Assembly: GCA_947166345.1 (NCBI GenBank)
Contig: CAMVDU010000008.1
Span: forward strand, 1 to 64,000
Source of the DNA: an uncultured Prevotellaceae bacterium
GTDB lineage: Bacteria > Bacteroidota > Bacteroidia > Bacteroidales > Bacteroidaceae
Length of the DNA stretch: 64,000 nucleotides
Reading direction: 5' to 3'
In this document: piece by piece, positions 9,346 to 18,224 of the stretch
Numbering within the stretch: the stretch's first letter is position 1
Layout: each line of letters begins with the position of its first letter
The notes under the pieces: model-generated
The model's database searches: none
What the model saw: the letters and a program-made list of their open reading frames with translations, nothing else
What the model was told of the DNA's origin: nothing
Made by a program: the position numbers and the translations under genes

Positions 9346-9765
9346 GTTTATGAGTTTATAAGTTATTTGGGTCAGGATGTCTCAGCTTATATATTAAAGA
9401 GGAGAGCATCTTGTTGACCTCTAAATTTAAGTCCATAATTTCTTGATAGCATTTTTCTTCGACATATCCGAAGCCATTAGAGAGTATCAACTGAGTCTCT
9501 AACTCATTTGACGATCCAAGGGATACAAACAGAAAATGTGAATGTTCCCTTTCTGTCTCTCTGCCATAACCTTCTGCAATGTTAGAAGGAATGGAAACAG
9601 AACAGCGACGCATCTGACTCACCAAGCCAAAACGCTCGTCCTCAGGGAAACGAGTAGTAATCTCGTATATCCTTCGGGCAAGAGTCATACTCTTCTGCCA
9701 AACCGTTAAATCTCTGTATGTTCCCATATCAGCCAAAGAACTTATGAACTTAAAAACTTAAAAAC
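9345..9765 (-). mobile_element. Four-helix-bundle (IVS-type) cassette inside the sdh operon
   Basis: The gene at 9356-9727 is bracketed by imperfect inverted repeats: 9345-9365 (AAGTTTATGAGTTTATAAG..) and about 9740-9765 (AACTTATGAACTT followed by AAAAACTT). The bracket fills the gap between sdhA and sdhB, which in related operons is short (recalled). The pairing could make a long stem in the polycistronic mRNA with the gene in its loop. Confidence 0.6.
9356..9727 (-). CDS. Four-helix-bundle protein of the 23S rRNA intervening-sequence (S23) family
   Basis: 123 residues from the ATG at 9727; a TTG at 9736 is the longer option. The sequence MGTYRDLTVWQKSMTLARRI, then QMRRCSVSIPSNIAEGYGR and SLGSSNELETQLILS, is typical of the TIGR02436/S23 family found in 23S rRNA intervening sequences and related to the Avd accessory protein of diversity-generating retroelements. 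Avd is an oligomeric, basic, nucleic-acid-binding helical protein; the role here is unknown. It lies between sdhA (45 bp after its stop) and sdhB on the same strand. No reverse transcriptase is nearby. Confidence 0.88.
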   Translation of the reverse strand: MGTYRDLTVWQKSMTLARRIYEITTRFPEDERFGLVSQMRRCSVSIPSNIAEGYGRETEREHSHFLFVSLGSSNELETQLILSNGFGYVEEKCYQEIMDLNLEVNKMLSSLIYKLRHPDPNNL

Positions 9766-9772
9766 TCAAGAA

Positions 9773-11752
9773 CTAATTCTTATAGTTACGTGTTTGTACC
9801 TTGATTGCCTCGTACTCCAGAGGTTCCTTAGAGAGCTCAGGCTCGTTGCCCTTGCCTTTGTACTCCCAGCAACCTACGTAGAAGTAGTTCTCGTCGTCGC
9901 GCTTAGCCTCGCCTTCCTCGGTCTGATACTCCTCGCGGAAGTGACCACCGCAAGACTCATTACGAGAGAGAGCGTCGAAAGCGACAAGCTGACCCATGGT
10001 GAAGAAGTCGCGCAGGTGGATAGCCTTGTCGAGCTCGATGTTCAAGCCTTCCTTCGTTCCAGGAACGAACAGGTTGGTGTCGAACTCCTTCTCCAGCTCG
10101 TGCATCTTCTTCAGACCAGTCTTCAGGCCCTCAGCGGTGCGACCCATACCAACATACTCCCACATGATGTGGCCGAGTTCCTTGTGGATAGAATCGACAG
10201 AACGCTTACCCTTGATGTTCAGCAGACGGTCCTGCTCAGCGTCAACGGCCTTCTCAGCCTCAGCAAACTCAGGCAGATCGGTAGAAACCTTTGGCCAAAC
10301 AGCCTGGTCAGCCAGATAGTTCTGGATGGTGTAAGGCAGCACGAAGTAACCATCGGCCAGACCCTGCATCAGAGCAGAAGCACCCAGACGGTTAGCACCG
10401 TGGTCAGAGAAGTTACACTCACCGATAGCGAACAGGCCAGGGATAGTGGTCTGCAGCTCGTAGTCAACCCAGATACCACCCATCGTGTAGTGGATAGCAG
10501 GATAGATCATCATGGGCTTGTAGTACTTCACACCGTTGATCTCGTTGGCAACGTCGCCAGGGAATACATCGGTGATCTCCTCGTACATCTCGAACAGGTT
10601 ACCGTAACGCTGCATGATGACATCGAGGCCGAGGCGGTTGATAGACTCAGAGAAGTCGAGGAACACGGCGAGACCAGTGTTGTTGACACCGAAGCCCTTG
10701 TCGCAACGCTCCTTAGCGGCACGAGAGGCAACGTCACGGGGAACGAGGTTACCGAAGGCCGGATAGCGGCGCTCCAGATAGTAGTCACGATCCTCCTCAG
10801 GAATCTCCCAACCTTGCTTGGTACCTGCCTGCAGAGCCTTAGCGTCCTCCAGCTTCTTGGGCACCCAGATACGACCATCGTTACGCAGAGACTCAGACAT
10901 CAGCGTCAGCTTAGACTGCTTGTCACCGTGAACGGGGATACAGGTGGGGTGAATCTGAACGTAAGAGGGGTTGGCAAACATAGCGCCCTTGCGATAGCAC
11001 TGAACGGCAGCAGAGCAGTTACAACCCATAGCGTTGGTAGAGAGGAAGTAGGTATTTCCGTAACCACCAGTGGCGATGACAACGGCGTTGGCGCTGAAAC
11101 GCTCCAGCTTACCTGTCGTCAGGTTCTTGGCGATGATACCACGAGCGCGACCGTCAACGATCACCACGTCTTCCATCTCATAACGGGTGAAAAGCTTCAC
11201 CTTACCAGCCTGCACCTGAGCACTCAGTGAAGAGTAGGCACCCAGCAGCAGCTGCTGACCGGTCTGACCCTTAGCATAGAAGGTACGGCTCACCTGAGCA
11301 CCACCGAAAGAACGGTTGGCCAGCATGCCACCATACTCACGAGCAAAGGGAACACCCTGAGCCACGCACTGGTCGATAATATTGTTAGAAACCTCTGCCA
11401 GACGATAAACGTTGGCCTCGCGGGCACGATAGTCACCACCCTTCACGGTGTCATAAAACAGACGATAGACAGAGTCACCATCGTTCTGGTAGCACTTGGC
11501 AGCGTTGATACCACCCTGAGCAGCGATAGAGTGAGCACGACGGGGTGAGTCCTGAATACAGAAATTGTACACGTTGAAGCCCATCTCTGCGAGTGAAGCA
11601 GCTGCAGAAGCACCTGCCAGACCGGTACCAACGACGATAACGTCGAGCTTCAGCTTGTTCTTAGGGTTAACCAGACGCTGATGAGCCTTATATTCCTTCC
11701 ATTTCTCAGGTACGGGACCTGCAGGAATCTTTGAATTTAATACTTTTGCCAT
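9773..11752 (-). CDS. sdhA: Succinate dehydrogenase/fumarate reductase flavoprotein subunit
   Basis: 659 residues. The FAD-binding dinucleotide motif [19 protein letters not shown] lies near residues 40-58, [11 protein letters not shown] around the covalent flavin site, and [12 protein letters not shown] and [17 protein letters not shown] in the active-site region. It interconverts fumarate and succinate on the cytoplasmic face of the inner membrane. Length matches the Bacteroidota type (about 650). It follows sdhC by 34 bp in the same operon. In related genomes it would be followed directly by sdhB; here a four-helix-bundle gene intervenes. Confidence 0.98.
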   Translation of the reverse strand: MAKVLNSKIPAGPVPEKWKEYKAHQRLVNPKNKLKLDVIVVGTGLAGASAAASLAEMGFNVYNFCIQDSPRRAHSIAAQGGINAAKCYQNDGDSVYRLFYDTVKGGDYRAREANVYRLAEVSNNIIDQCVAQGVPFAREYGGMLANRSFGGAQVSRTFYAKGQTGQQLLLGAYSSLSAQVQAGKVKLFTRYEMEDVVIVDGRARGIIAKNLTTGKLERFSANAVVIATGGYGNTYFLSTNAMGCNCSAAVQCYRKGAMFANPSYVQIHPTCIPVHGDKQSKLTLMSESLRNDGRIWVPKKLEDAKALQAGTKQGWEIPEEDRDYYLERRYPAFGNLVPRDVASRAAKERCDKGFGVNNTGLAVFLDFSESINRLGLDVIMQRYGNLFEMYEEITDVFPGDVANEINGVKYYKPMMIYPAIHYTMGGIWVDYELQTTIPGLFAIGECNFSDHGANRLGASALMQGLADGYFVLPYTIQNYLADQAVWPKVSTDLPEFAEAEKAVDAEQDRLLNIKGKRSVDSIHKELGHIMWEYVGMGRTAEGLKTGLKKMHELEKEFDTNLFVPGTKEGLNIELDKAIHLRDFFTMGQLVAFDALSRNESCGGHFREEYQTEEGEAKRDDENYFYVGCWEYKGKGNEPELSKEPLEYEAIKVQTRNYKN

Positions 11753-11786
11753 AATTTCTTTTCAATGCTTAATTCATAATCCATAA

Positions 11787-12545
11787 TTACTTTCCGCAAG
11801 TGGCAGCAGCCTCTTTGCAACAGTCAGCAACCTTTCCGCAGCAATCAGCAGCACCACCGTCACAAAGACTGGGAGCAAAGCCGAAGGCGAAAGCCAGCAC
11901 TACTACGAGGAAGCCCAGGAAAAGCAGGGTAACATAGATATTACCAATGCACATCCAGCGCTTCAGCCACACCTTACCACTCCAACCGAAGGTCTGCATA
12001 GCTGACCAGAAGCCGTGAGAGAGGTGGAACCAAATGGCAACAAGCCATACAATGTAGAGCACCACATAGACAGGACAAGAGAAAACTGTGATAATCTTAC
12101 CGAAACCATCGGCAGGAGCACCATCATAGTGAATGGATGGGAACAACTCAGCAAACATCATGTTGTACCAGAAGTTGAACAAGTGAAGCAGCAGGCCCAG
12201 GCAGATGATAATACCCAGCACCAGCATGTTCTTAGAAGCCCACTCCACCTTACCGGCATTAACCGTTGTAGCCACTTCGTAGCGGTTGTCACCACGAGCC
12301 TTACGGTTCTGAGCCGTCAGAATGAAGGCATACACGATGTGAATCACTGCCAGAGCAGCCAAACCCAACGTTGCCACTACCGCATACCAGTTGGCTCCCA
12401 GGAGCTCACAAATGGTGTTGTAAGCTTCGCCCGAGAAAAGCGCAACAATGTTCATGCAACAGTGGAAAGTCAAAAACAAGATCAGTGCGACGCCAGTTAC
12501 TGACATCACCACTTTTCTACCAACTGAAGAATTGAATAACCACAT
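11787..12545 (-). CDS. sdhC: Succinate dehydrogenase cytochrome b subunit with Cys-rich tail
   Basis: 252 residues of the b558-type single-subunit membrane anchor: SSVGRKVVMSVTGVALILFL opens the first of about five membrane helices, with haem-ligand candidates in TFHCCMN, AALAVIHIVYA, LGLLLHLFNFW and WFHLSHGFWSAMQTFGW. It anchors SdhAB and exchanges electrons with menaquinone. Unusual: the last about 25 residues are hydrophilic and hold six cysteines in an ADCCGKVADCC-like pattern. This tail is not part of the family core as I recall it and could bind metal. First gene of the operon, with its own promoter about 120 bp upstream. Confidence 0.95.
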   Translation of the reverse strand: MWLFNSSVGRKVVMSVTGVALILFLTFHCCMNIVALFSGEAYNTICELLGANWYAVVATLGLAALAVIHIVYAFILTAQNRKARGDNRYEVATTVNAGKVEWASKNMLVLGIIICLGLLLHLFNFWYNMMFAELFPSIHYDGAPADGFGKIITVFSCPVYVVLYIVWLVAIWFHLSHGFWSAMQTFGWSGKVWLKRWMCIGNIYVTLLFLGFLVVVLAFAFGFAPSLCDGGAADCCGKVADCCKEAAATCGK

Positions 12546-12611
12546 AAATTGTTGATTTTTAATGAAATATTAGTATTATAGATTTTTGTCAACACGACGA
12601 TGATACCTTCA

Positions 12612-12695
12612 CAGGCACATGCGCCTGTACCCATAATTAGGTACGCACGCGTAATTCAAGGGTACAAAATTAATACAAAAATGTGACATCACAAA
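12612..12695 (-). promoter_or_regulatory. sdhC promoter and structured leader
   Basis: Minus-strand -7 box TAATTTTG (12672-12665) with CTTTG (12696-12692), spacing 19 bp. The leader is about 110 nt long and contains a stem ACAGGC/GCCTGT (about 12612-12629). Such a leader could hold regulation, but nothing specific is recognised. Confidence 0.75.
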
Positions 12696-12714
12696 GCTTT
12701 TATGTGAGAAAATG

Positions 12715-12743
12715 TTGATTTTCCGAACTTTTTTGTAATTTTG
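12715..12743 (+). promoter_or_regulatory. mnmG promoter
   Basis: TTG at 12715-12717 and TAATTTTG at 12736-12743, spacing 18 bp, 20 bp before the mnmG start. It is divergent from the sdhC promoter. Confidence 0.75.
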
Positions 12744-12763
12744 CATCGAAATTGCAATGAATC

Positions 12764-14686
12764 ATGATACTGAAATATGATGTAATCGTTATCGGTGGCG
12801 GACATGCTGGATGCGAGGCTGCTTGTGCCTCGGCCAACATGGGTGCTAAGACGCTGTTGGTAACAATGGACATGAACAAGATTGCGCAGATGTCGTGCAA
12901 TCCTGCCGTTGGTGGCATCGCCAAAGGACAGATCGTTCGCGAGATTGACGCTCTGGGAGGTCAGATGGGACGGGTCACCGATGCCACAAGCATCCAGTTC
13001 CGTATGCTGAACATCGGAAAAGGACCTGCCGTGTGGAGTCCGCGAGCCCAGTGCGATCGTGGTAAGTTCATCTGGCAATGGCGCAGCGTGCTCGACGAAA
13101 CACCCAATCTCGATATCTGGCAAGACCAGGCCTGCGAGCTTCTGGTAGAAGAGTCCTCTTCCTCAACACCCTCCAGTGTGGGTCGAGGTTTGCCCTCGAC
13201 CAAGCACATCCTCGGCGTTCGCACCATCTGGGGAGCCGAGATTCACGCCCGTTGTGTTATCGTCACAGCAGGCACCTTCCTCAACGGATTGCTCCACATT
13301 GGCAGAAAGATGCATCCTGGCGGACGCATCTCCGAACCTGCAGTCAAAGACTTCACAGAGAGTATCACACGTCACGGCATACGCTCAGCAAGGATGAAGA
13401 CGGGCACACCTGTCCGCATCGACAAACGTAGTGTTCACTTCGAAGATATGACGGAACAGCCTGGCACTACCCGACCCTACCAATTTTCATATTTCTATAA
13501 TGCCAAACACACACTACAGCAACTACCCTGCTGGGAGTGCTACACCAATGAAAAGGTTCACGAGACTCTTCGTTCAGGTCTGGCTGACTCTCCTTTATAC
13601 AATGGACAGATTCAGAGCATCGGCCCTCGCTATTGTCCATCGATAGAAACAAAACTGGTCACCTTTGCAGACAGGAACCAGCACCTACTATTCTTGGAAC
13701 CCGAAGGAGAGGACACCAACGAGATGTATCTGAATGGATTCTCGTCATCACTTCCGATGGATGTACAGATCAGCGCACTCAAACACATACCAGCCTTACG
13801 CGATGTCAAGGTGTATAGACCGGGCTATGCTATTGAGTACGATTATTTCGACCCAACCCAGCTGAAACACTCGTTGGAATCAAAGATTATTGACGGACTC
13901 TTCATGGCAGGACAAGTAAATGGTACGACAGGCTACGAAGAGGCGGCCGGACAGGGTCTGATGGCAGGTGTCAACGCAGCATTAAAATGCGATGGAACCA
14001 AAGAATTCATACTGCATCGCGACGAGGCTTACATTGGTGTTCTCATCGATGACTTGGTGACAAAAGGTGTTGACGAACCCTATCGCATGTTCACATCAAG
14101 AGCCGAGTATCGCATACTACTCCGTCAAGATGATGCGGATGCACGACTGACGGAGCGTGCTTTCGAGCTTGGTCTTGCCACAAAAGAGCGTTACGACTGG
14201 TGGATGGAAAAGAAAAATTGCATCGAAGAAATCGAAGACTTTTGCAAGAATTTCCCCATCAAGGCCAAAGAAATCAATCCTGCACTGGAGCGCCTTGGCA
14301 CCACCCCACTCCAGTTTGGTGTGAAGTTGGAGGGCCTCGTAGCTCGTCCACAATTGAATTTCGACAACCTGTCTGAGATCGTGCCAGAATTCCGCGAGGT
14401 ACTCGATCGGATTCAAAATCGCAGAGAAGAAATTGCCGAAGCCACCGAGGTGCGAATCAAATATAAGGGATATATTGAACGCGAGCGACAGGCTGCAGAA
14501 AAGATGCATCGTCTGGAAAATATTCGCATCAAGGGACACTTTACATACAACGACATACAATCGCTCTCAACGGAGGCTCGTCAGAAACTGACTGCCATCG
14601 ACCCAGAGACGCTGGCTCAGGCCAGTCGCATTCCTGGGGTGTCACCCAGCGACATCAATGTGCTGTTGGTGCTATTGGGAAGGTAG
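12764..14686 (+). CDS. mnmG: tRNA uridine 5-carboxymethylaminomethyl modification enzyme MnmG
   Basis: 640 residues. The FAD motif is VIVIGGGHAGCEAA near the N-terminus; CNPAVGGIAKGQIVREIDALGG and GTGPAVWSPRAQ-type (here GKGPAVWSPRAQCDR) segments are MnmG signatures, and the C-terminal helical domain ends ASRIPGVSPSDINVLLV. With MnmE it modifies U34 of tRNAs. Relative to what I recall of homologues, about 16 extra residues (about 130-148, Ser/Thr/Pro/Arg-rich) are inserted; the DNA there holds a perfect palindrome (13181-13201). First gene of a plus-strand group with apt and uvrC, with parS sites in both gaps. Confidence 0.97.
   Translation: MILKYDVIVIGGGHAGCEAACASANMGAKTLLVTMDMNKIAQMSCNPAVGGIAKGQIVREIDALGGQMGRVTDATSIQFRMLNIGKGPAVWSPRAQCDRGKFIWQWRSVLDETPNLDIWQDQACELLVEESSSSTPSSVGRGLPSTKHILGVRTIWGAEIHARCVIVTAGTFLNGLLHIGRKMHPGGRISEPAVKDFTESITRHGIRSARMKTGTPVRIDKRSVHFEDMTEQPGTTRPYQFSYFYNAKHTLQQLPCWECYTNEKVHETLRSGLADSPLYNGQIQSIGPRYCPSIETKLVTFADRNQHLLFLEPEGEDTNEMYLNGFSSSLPMDVQISALKHIPALRDVKVYRPGYAIEYDYFDPTQLKHSLESKIIDGLFMAGQVNGTTGYEEAAGQGLMAGVNAALKCDGTKEFILHRDEAYIGVLIDDLVTKGVDEPYRMFTSRAEYRILLRQDDADARLTERAFELGLATKERYDWWMEKKNCIEEIEDFCKNFPIKAKEINPALERLGTTPLQFGVKLEGLVARPQLNFDNLSEIVPEFREVLDRIQNRREEIAEATEVRIKYKGYIERERQAAEKMHRLENIRIKGHFTYNDIQSLSTEARQKLTAIDPETLAQASRIPGVSPSDINVLLVLLGR
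13181..13201. repeat. Palindrome inserted in mnmG coding sequence
   Basis: GGTCGAGG (13181-13188) and CCTCGACC (13194-13201) form a perfect 8-bp stem with a 5-nt loop. It lies inside a stretch that appears as an extra loop in the protein. It looks like a REP-type element absorbed in frame. Confidence 0.7.
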
Positions 14687-14751
14687 CAAGCCCTATAAGG
14701 CCATGAGTCCCATAGGTCCTATAAGACTCATAAGCCCATAAGCCACAAGGG

Positions 14752-14767
14752 TGTTCCACGTGAAACA
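14752..14767. other. parS-like ParB-binding site 1
   Basis: TGTTCCACGTGAAACA matches the widely conserved ParB site TGTTNCACGTGAAACA in all 15 fixed positions. It lies in the mnmG-apt gap. ParB nucleates here for chromosome segregation and SMC loading in many phyla, usually near the origin. Confidence 0.9.
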
Positions 14768-14800
14768 AATAAGATGTTTAACAATTATAACTCATTGAAA

Positions 14801-15328
14801 ATGAACAACAAAGTACTATTAGACAACTTGCGTTGCATTCCCGATTTCCCCAAGAAGGGTATCAACTTCCGCGACGTAACCACTCTCTACAAGAATGCTG
14901 AGTGCATGCAAATCATGGTGAATGAACTTTATGAAATTTACAAAGACAAGGGCATCACCAAGATTGTCGGCATAGAGAGTCGTGGGTTTATTATGGCCGC
15001 TGCCCTTGCCGTAAAATTGGGTGCTGGTGTGGTGCTGGCAAGAAAACCAGGAAAACTGCCCTACACCACCATCAAGGAATCGTTCTCCAAAGAATATGGC
15101 GTCGATACCATTGAGATGCACTTAGACTCTATCGATGAAAACGATGTTGTACTGATTCACGACGATCTGTTGGCAACGGGTGGTACAGCAAAGGCTGCCT
15201 ACAACCTGGTACAGCACTTCCACCCCAAAAAGGTGTTCATGAACTTCATCATTGAGATTACAGACGAAGGACTTCACGGACGTGATGAGTTTAAGGGTAT
15301 TGACCTGACAACACTCTTGACCATTTAG
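14801..15328 (+). CDS. apt: Adenine phosphoribosyltransferase
   Basis: 175 residues from the ATG at 14801, which gives the family's usual N-terminus and length; an ATG at 14774 would add nine residues. Signatures: IPDFPKKGINFRDVTTLY, IVGIESRGFIMAAALA, GAGVVLARKPGKLPY and the PRPP-binding loop VVLIHDDLLATGGTAKAA. It converts adenine and PRPP to AMP in purine salvage. It is bracketed by two parS-like sites; the second starts directly after its TAG stop. Confidence 0.97.
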   Translation: MNNKVLLDNLRCIPDFPKKGINFRDVTTLYKNAECMQIMVNELYEIYKDKGITKIVGIESRGFIMAAALAVKLGAGVVLARKPGKLPYTTIKESFSKEYGVDTIEMHLDSIDENDVVLIHDDLLATGGTAKAAYNLVQHFHPKKVFMNFIIEITDEGLHGRDEFKGIDLTTLLTI

Positions 15329-15344
15329 TGTTCCACGTGAAACA
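15329..15344. other. parS-like ParB-binding site 2
   Basis: TGTTCCACGTGAAACA, identical to the site 577 bp upstream and in the same orientation, begins at the base after the apt stop codon. Two identical 16-mers this close make chance unlikely. Confidence 0.9.
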
Positions 15345-15384
15345 AAGGCGCTGTAAAAGACCGTAAATAAAGGGATTAGGAAAC

Positions 15385-17223
15385 ATGACGAAGGAAGACA
15401 ACGAGAAAAGGCTGAAACACCTGAAGACCATCGTAGCACGGCTGCCAGAAAAACCTGGCAGCTATCAGTTCTATGATGAAGAGGGTACTATTATATATGT
15501 AGGCAAAGCCAAAAATCTGAAGTCGCGCGTTTCGTCATATTTCCACACCGAGGTTGATCGATTCAAGACCAAAGTACTAGTTTCAAAAATCCATAACATC
15601 AGCTATACAGTTGTCAACACAGAAGAGGATGCTTTACTACTTGAAAACGAACTCATCAAGAAGTACAATCCACGTTATAATGTACTGTTGAAAGACGGTA
15701 AGACCTACCCTTCAATCTGTATCACCAACGAACCTTTTCCACGTATTTTCAAAACACGTACCATCAATAAGAAATGGGGCACATACTATGGTCCCTATTC
15801 ACATGTAGGCACCATGTATGCAGTACTTGATTTGATCAAGGAACTGTACCATCCACGCACCTGTCGTCAACCGCTGACGAAGGAGGGTGTAGAAACAGGA
15901 AAATACAAGGTGTGTCTGGATTATCACATCAAGAAATGCATGGGACCTTGTGTGGCTAAACAGACATTTGAGGAGTATCAGAAGAATATAGCTCAGGCAC
16001 GCGAAATACTGAAAGGCAACACGCGAAAGATACAGCGTGAGATGATGGACGAGATGCAGCGTTTAGCAGAGGAACTTCGTTTTGAGGAGGCTGAGGAAGT
16101 GAAGCGTCGCTACCTATTGTTAGACGGTTTCGTGAGCAAAAGTGAAGTCGTGAGCCACACCATTGACAAGGTCGATGTGTTCTCTATTACAAACGATGAG
16201 AATACTGCGTTCATCAACTATATTCATGTGGCTAATGGTGCTATCAATCAGTCGTTTACATTCGAATACAAAAAGAAATTGAACGAGTCGGAAGTGGAGT
16301 TATTGCAGTTGGGTATCGTGGAAATGCGCGAGCGTTTCAAGAGCGATTCCAAAGAGATTGTGGTGCCTTTCGACCCTCAGATGGAACTCGATGGCATCGC
16401 CTTTACGATACCTCAGCGAGGAGACAAAAAGACACTACTTGACCTCTCCGTGATGAATGGCAAGCAGTATAAGTTTGACCGTCTGAAGCAGGCCGAAAAA
16501 TTGAACCCAGAACAGAAGCAGGTACGTCTGATGAAAGAGCTCCAGGAGAAACTACATCTGCCTTCCCTACCCTATCAGATAGAGTGTTTCGACAACTCAA
16601 ACATTTCTGGTACAGATGCCGTTGCTGCCTGTGTGGTCTTCAAGAAGATGAAGCCCTCGAAACGCGACTATAAACACTATAATATCAAGACTGTCACAGG
16701 GCCTGACGACTATGCCTCTATGAAAGAGGTAGTACATCGACGCTACAGCCGCCTGGTTGAGGAAGAGCAGCCCCTACCCGACCTCATCGTCGCAGATGGA
16801 GGAAAGGGGCAGATGGAGGTAATCCGTGAGGTGATTCAAGACGAACTGAACCTAGATATTCCTATTGCAGGTCTGGCCAAAAACGACCGTCACCGTACCA
16901 ACGAACTGCTCTACGGTTTTCCGCCCATGACCATTCAGCTGAAGACTGACAGCGAACTTTTCCATGTGCTAACACAGCTACAAGACGAGGTACATCGCTT
17001 TGCTATCGAATTTCACCGTAACAGGCGTTCTAAGCGTGCTTTGACGTCAGAGCTAGACAGCATTAAGGGCATAGGCCCAAAAGGCCGTGACGCGCTTCTA
17101 AATGCCCTTAAATCGGTTCGTAGGATTCGCGAGGCAACAGAGGCAGAGCTGTCGGCTGTCATTGGTCCCTCGAAAGCCCAGATTGTCTATCGTCATTTCC
17201 ACCCAGTTAAGATCGATAATTGA
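15385..17223 (+). CDS. uvrC: Excinuclease ABC subunit C
   Basis: 612 residues, the usual size. N-terminal GIY-YIG nuclease (KPGSYQFYDEEGTIIYVGKAKNL at about 24-46), a UVR motif in the middle (LRFEEAEEVKRR), the RNase H-like endonuclease domain (IECFDNSNISGTDAVAACVVF and PDLIVADGGKGQ) and a C-terminal helix-hairpin-helix pair (LDSIKGIGPKGRDALL). It makes the dual incisions in nucleotide excision repair with UvrA and UvrB. Confidence 0.98.
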   Translation: MTKEDNEKRLKHLKTIVARLPEKPGSYQFYDEEGTIIYVGKAKNLKSRVSSYFHTEVDRFKTKVLVSKIHNISYTVVNTEEDALLLENELIKKYNPRYNVLLKDGKTYPSICITNEPFPRIFKTRTINKKWGTYYGPYSHVGTMYAVLDLIKELYHPRTCRQPLTKEGVETGKYKVCLDYHIKKCMGPCVAKQTFEEYQKNIAQAREILKGNTRKIQREMMDEMQRLAEELRFEEAEEVKRRYLLLDGFVSKSEVVSHTIDKVDVFSITNDENTAFINYIHVANGAINQSFTFEYKKKLNESEVELLQLGIVEMRERFKSDSKEIVVPFDPQMELDGIAFTIPQRGDKKTLLDLSVMNGKQYKFDRLKQAEKLNPEQKQVRLMKELQEKLHLPSLPYQIECFDNSNISGTDAVAACVVFKKMKPSKRDYKHYNIKTVTGPDDYASMKEVVHRRYSRLVEEEQPLPDLIVADGGKGQMEVIREVIQDELNLDIPIAGLAKNDRHRTNELLYGFPPMTIQLKTDSELFHVLTQLQDEVHRFAIEFHRNRRSKRALTSELDSIKGIGPKGRDALLNALKSVRRIREATEAELSAVIGPSKAQIVYRHFHPVKIDN

Positions 17224-17321
17224 AAATCAAACCTATATTTATATAATAAATATAGAAGAACATTTTTGTTTGGGGAAAAGTCATTCAAGAACAGCAACAC
17301 TTCAACACTGCAACGGAAAAA

Positions 17322-17353
17322 TTTGGTGGTTTCAGAATTAAATGTTATCTTTG
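17322..17353 (+). promoter_or_regulatory. dtd promoter
   Basis: TTTG (17322-17325) and TATCTTTG (17346-17353), spacing 20 bp. The start codon is 17 bp past the -7 box, so the leader is only about ten nucleotides. Confidence 0.82.
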
Positions 17354-17370
17354 CACCAAAATCCAGAACT

Positions 17371-17823
17371 ATGAGAGCAGTCATTCAACGCGTATCAGAG
17401 GCTTCAGTCACTATCGACGGACAGCTGAAATCACGTATCGGTAAGGGATACCTGATACTGCTTGGCGTGTGCGAGGAAGACACGCAGGACGATGTGGAGT
17501 GGCTGGTGAAAAAGGTGGGCAACCTGCGCGTGTTTGATGACGAAAATGGCGTGATGAACCGTTCTATCATGGACGTTGAGGGCGAAGTACTGGTGGTCAG
17601 TCAGTTCACGCTGTTTGCCAGCTACAAAAAAGGCAACCGTCCCTCATGGTTACGTGCTGCTCGTCACGAGATTAGCATCCCCCTCTACGAGCTGTTCTGC
17701 AAGCGTATCAGTGAAGAGATGCAAAAGCCCTGTGGAACAGGTGAATTTGGGGCTAATATGCAGGTAACGCTCGTCAATGACGGCCCTGTAACCATCTGTA
17801 TGGATACAAAGAATAAAGAGTAA
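17371..17823 (+). CDS. dtd: D-aminoacyl-tRNA deacylase
   Basis: 150 residues from the ATG at 17371; the open frame extends further up, but the promoter box at 17346 and the family N-terminus MRAVIQRVSEASVTI fix this start. The signature SQFTLFASYKKGNRPSW and the C-terminal GEFGANMQVTLVNDGPVT (Gly-cisPro-type motif region) are present. It removes D-amino acids, and glycine mischarged to tRNA-Ala. It leads a short plus-strand group with the MazG-like gene and deoC. Confidence 0.97.
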   Translation: MRAVIQRVSEASVTIDGQLKSRIGKGYLILLGVCEEDTQDDVEWLVKKVGNLRVFDDENGVMNRSIMDVEGEVLVVSQFTLFASYKKGNRPSWLRAARHEISIPLYELFCKRISEEMQKPCGTGEFGANMQVTLVNDGPVTICMDTKNKE

Positions 17824-17877
17824 GAGCCCCTACCCTAACCCCTGCCAAAAGGAGAGAATTATAAAGAGAAAACAAAC

Positions 17878-18222
17878 ATGACATTAAAGGAAGCACAACA
17901 GACTGTTGATGAGTGGATTAAGCAATATGGGGTCCGCTATTTCTCAGAGCTGACCAACATGGCAGTTCTAACAGAAGAGGTAGGAGAACTGGCTAAGATC
18001 ATCGCCCGTCGTTATGGGGAACAGTCATGGAAAAACGATGATCCGCGTGCTGCAGACAACGGAAAGCAGGCACTGGGCGACGAGATGGCAGACGTCCTGT
18101 GGGTACTCCTCTGTCTGGCTAATCAGACAGGCGTTAATCTGACTGAAGAAATGCAGAAAAACATCGAGAAAAAGACAAAACGAGATAAAGAACGACATAT
18201 CAATAACTTAAAACTTCAATAA
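17878..18222 (+). CDS. MazG-like nucleotide pyrophosphohydrolase
   Basis: 114 residues. The MazG/dUTPase-type all-alpha fold is indicated by MAVLTEEVGELAKIIARR (metal-binding EExxE helix) and LGDEMADVLWVLLCLAN (second acidic helix, DExAD). These enzymes hydrolyse (d)NTPs to monophosphates. It is 54 bp after dtd and only 2 bp before deoC, so translation is probably coupled. The substrate is not known. Confidence 0.9.
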   Translation: MTLKEAQQTVDEWIKQYGVRYFSELTNMAVLTEEVGELAKIIARRYGEQSWKNDDPRAADNGKQALGDEMADVLWVLLCLANQTGVNLTEEMQKNIEKKTKRDKERHINNLKLQ

Positions 18223-18224
18223 TT

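Noticed and set aside
9356..9727. Avd protein of a diversity-generating retroelement
   Set aside because: The fold is related, but there is no reverse transcriptase, template repeat or variable repeat near either four-helix-bundle gene.
9794..11230. Open frame of 478 codons on the plus strand
   Set aside because: It lies wholly antisense to sdhA, has no family signature, and its reading is explained by codon bias of the real gene. The same applies to long antisense frames at 534-1472, 2144-3313, 22291-22803, 33282-34130, 47272-48339 and 55008-55781.
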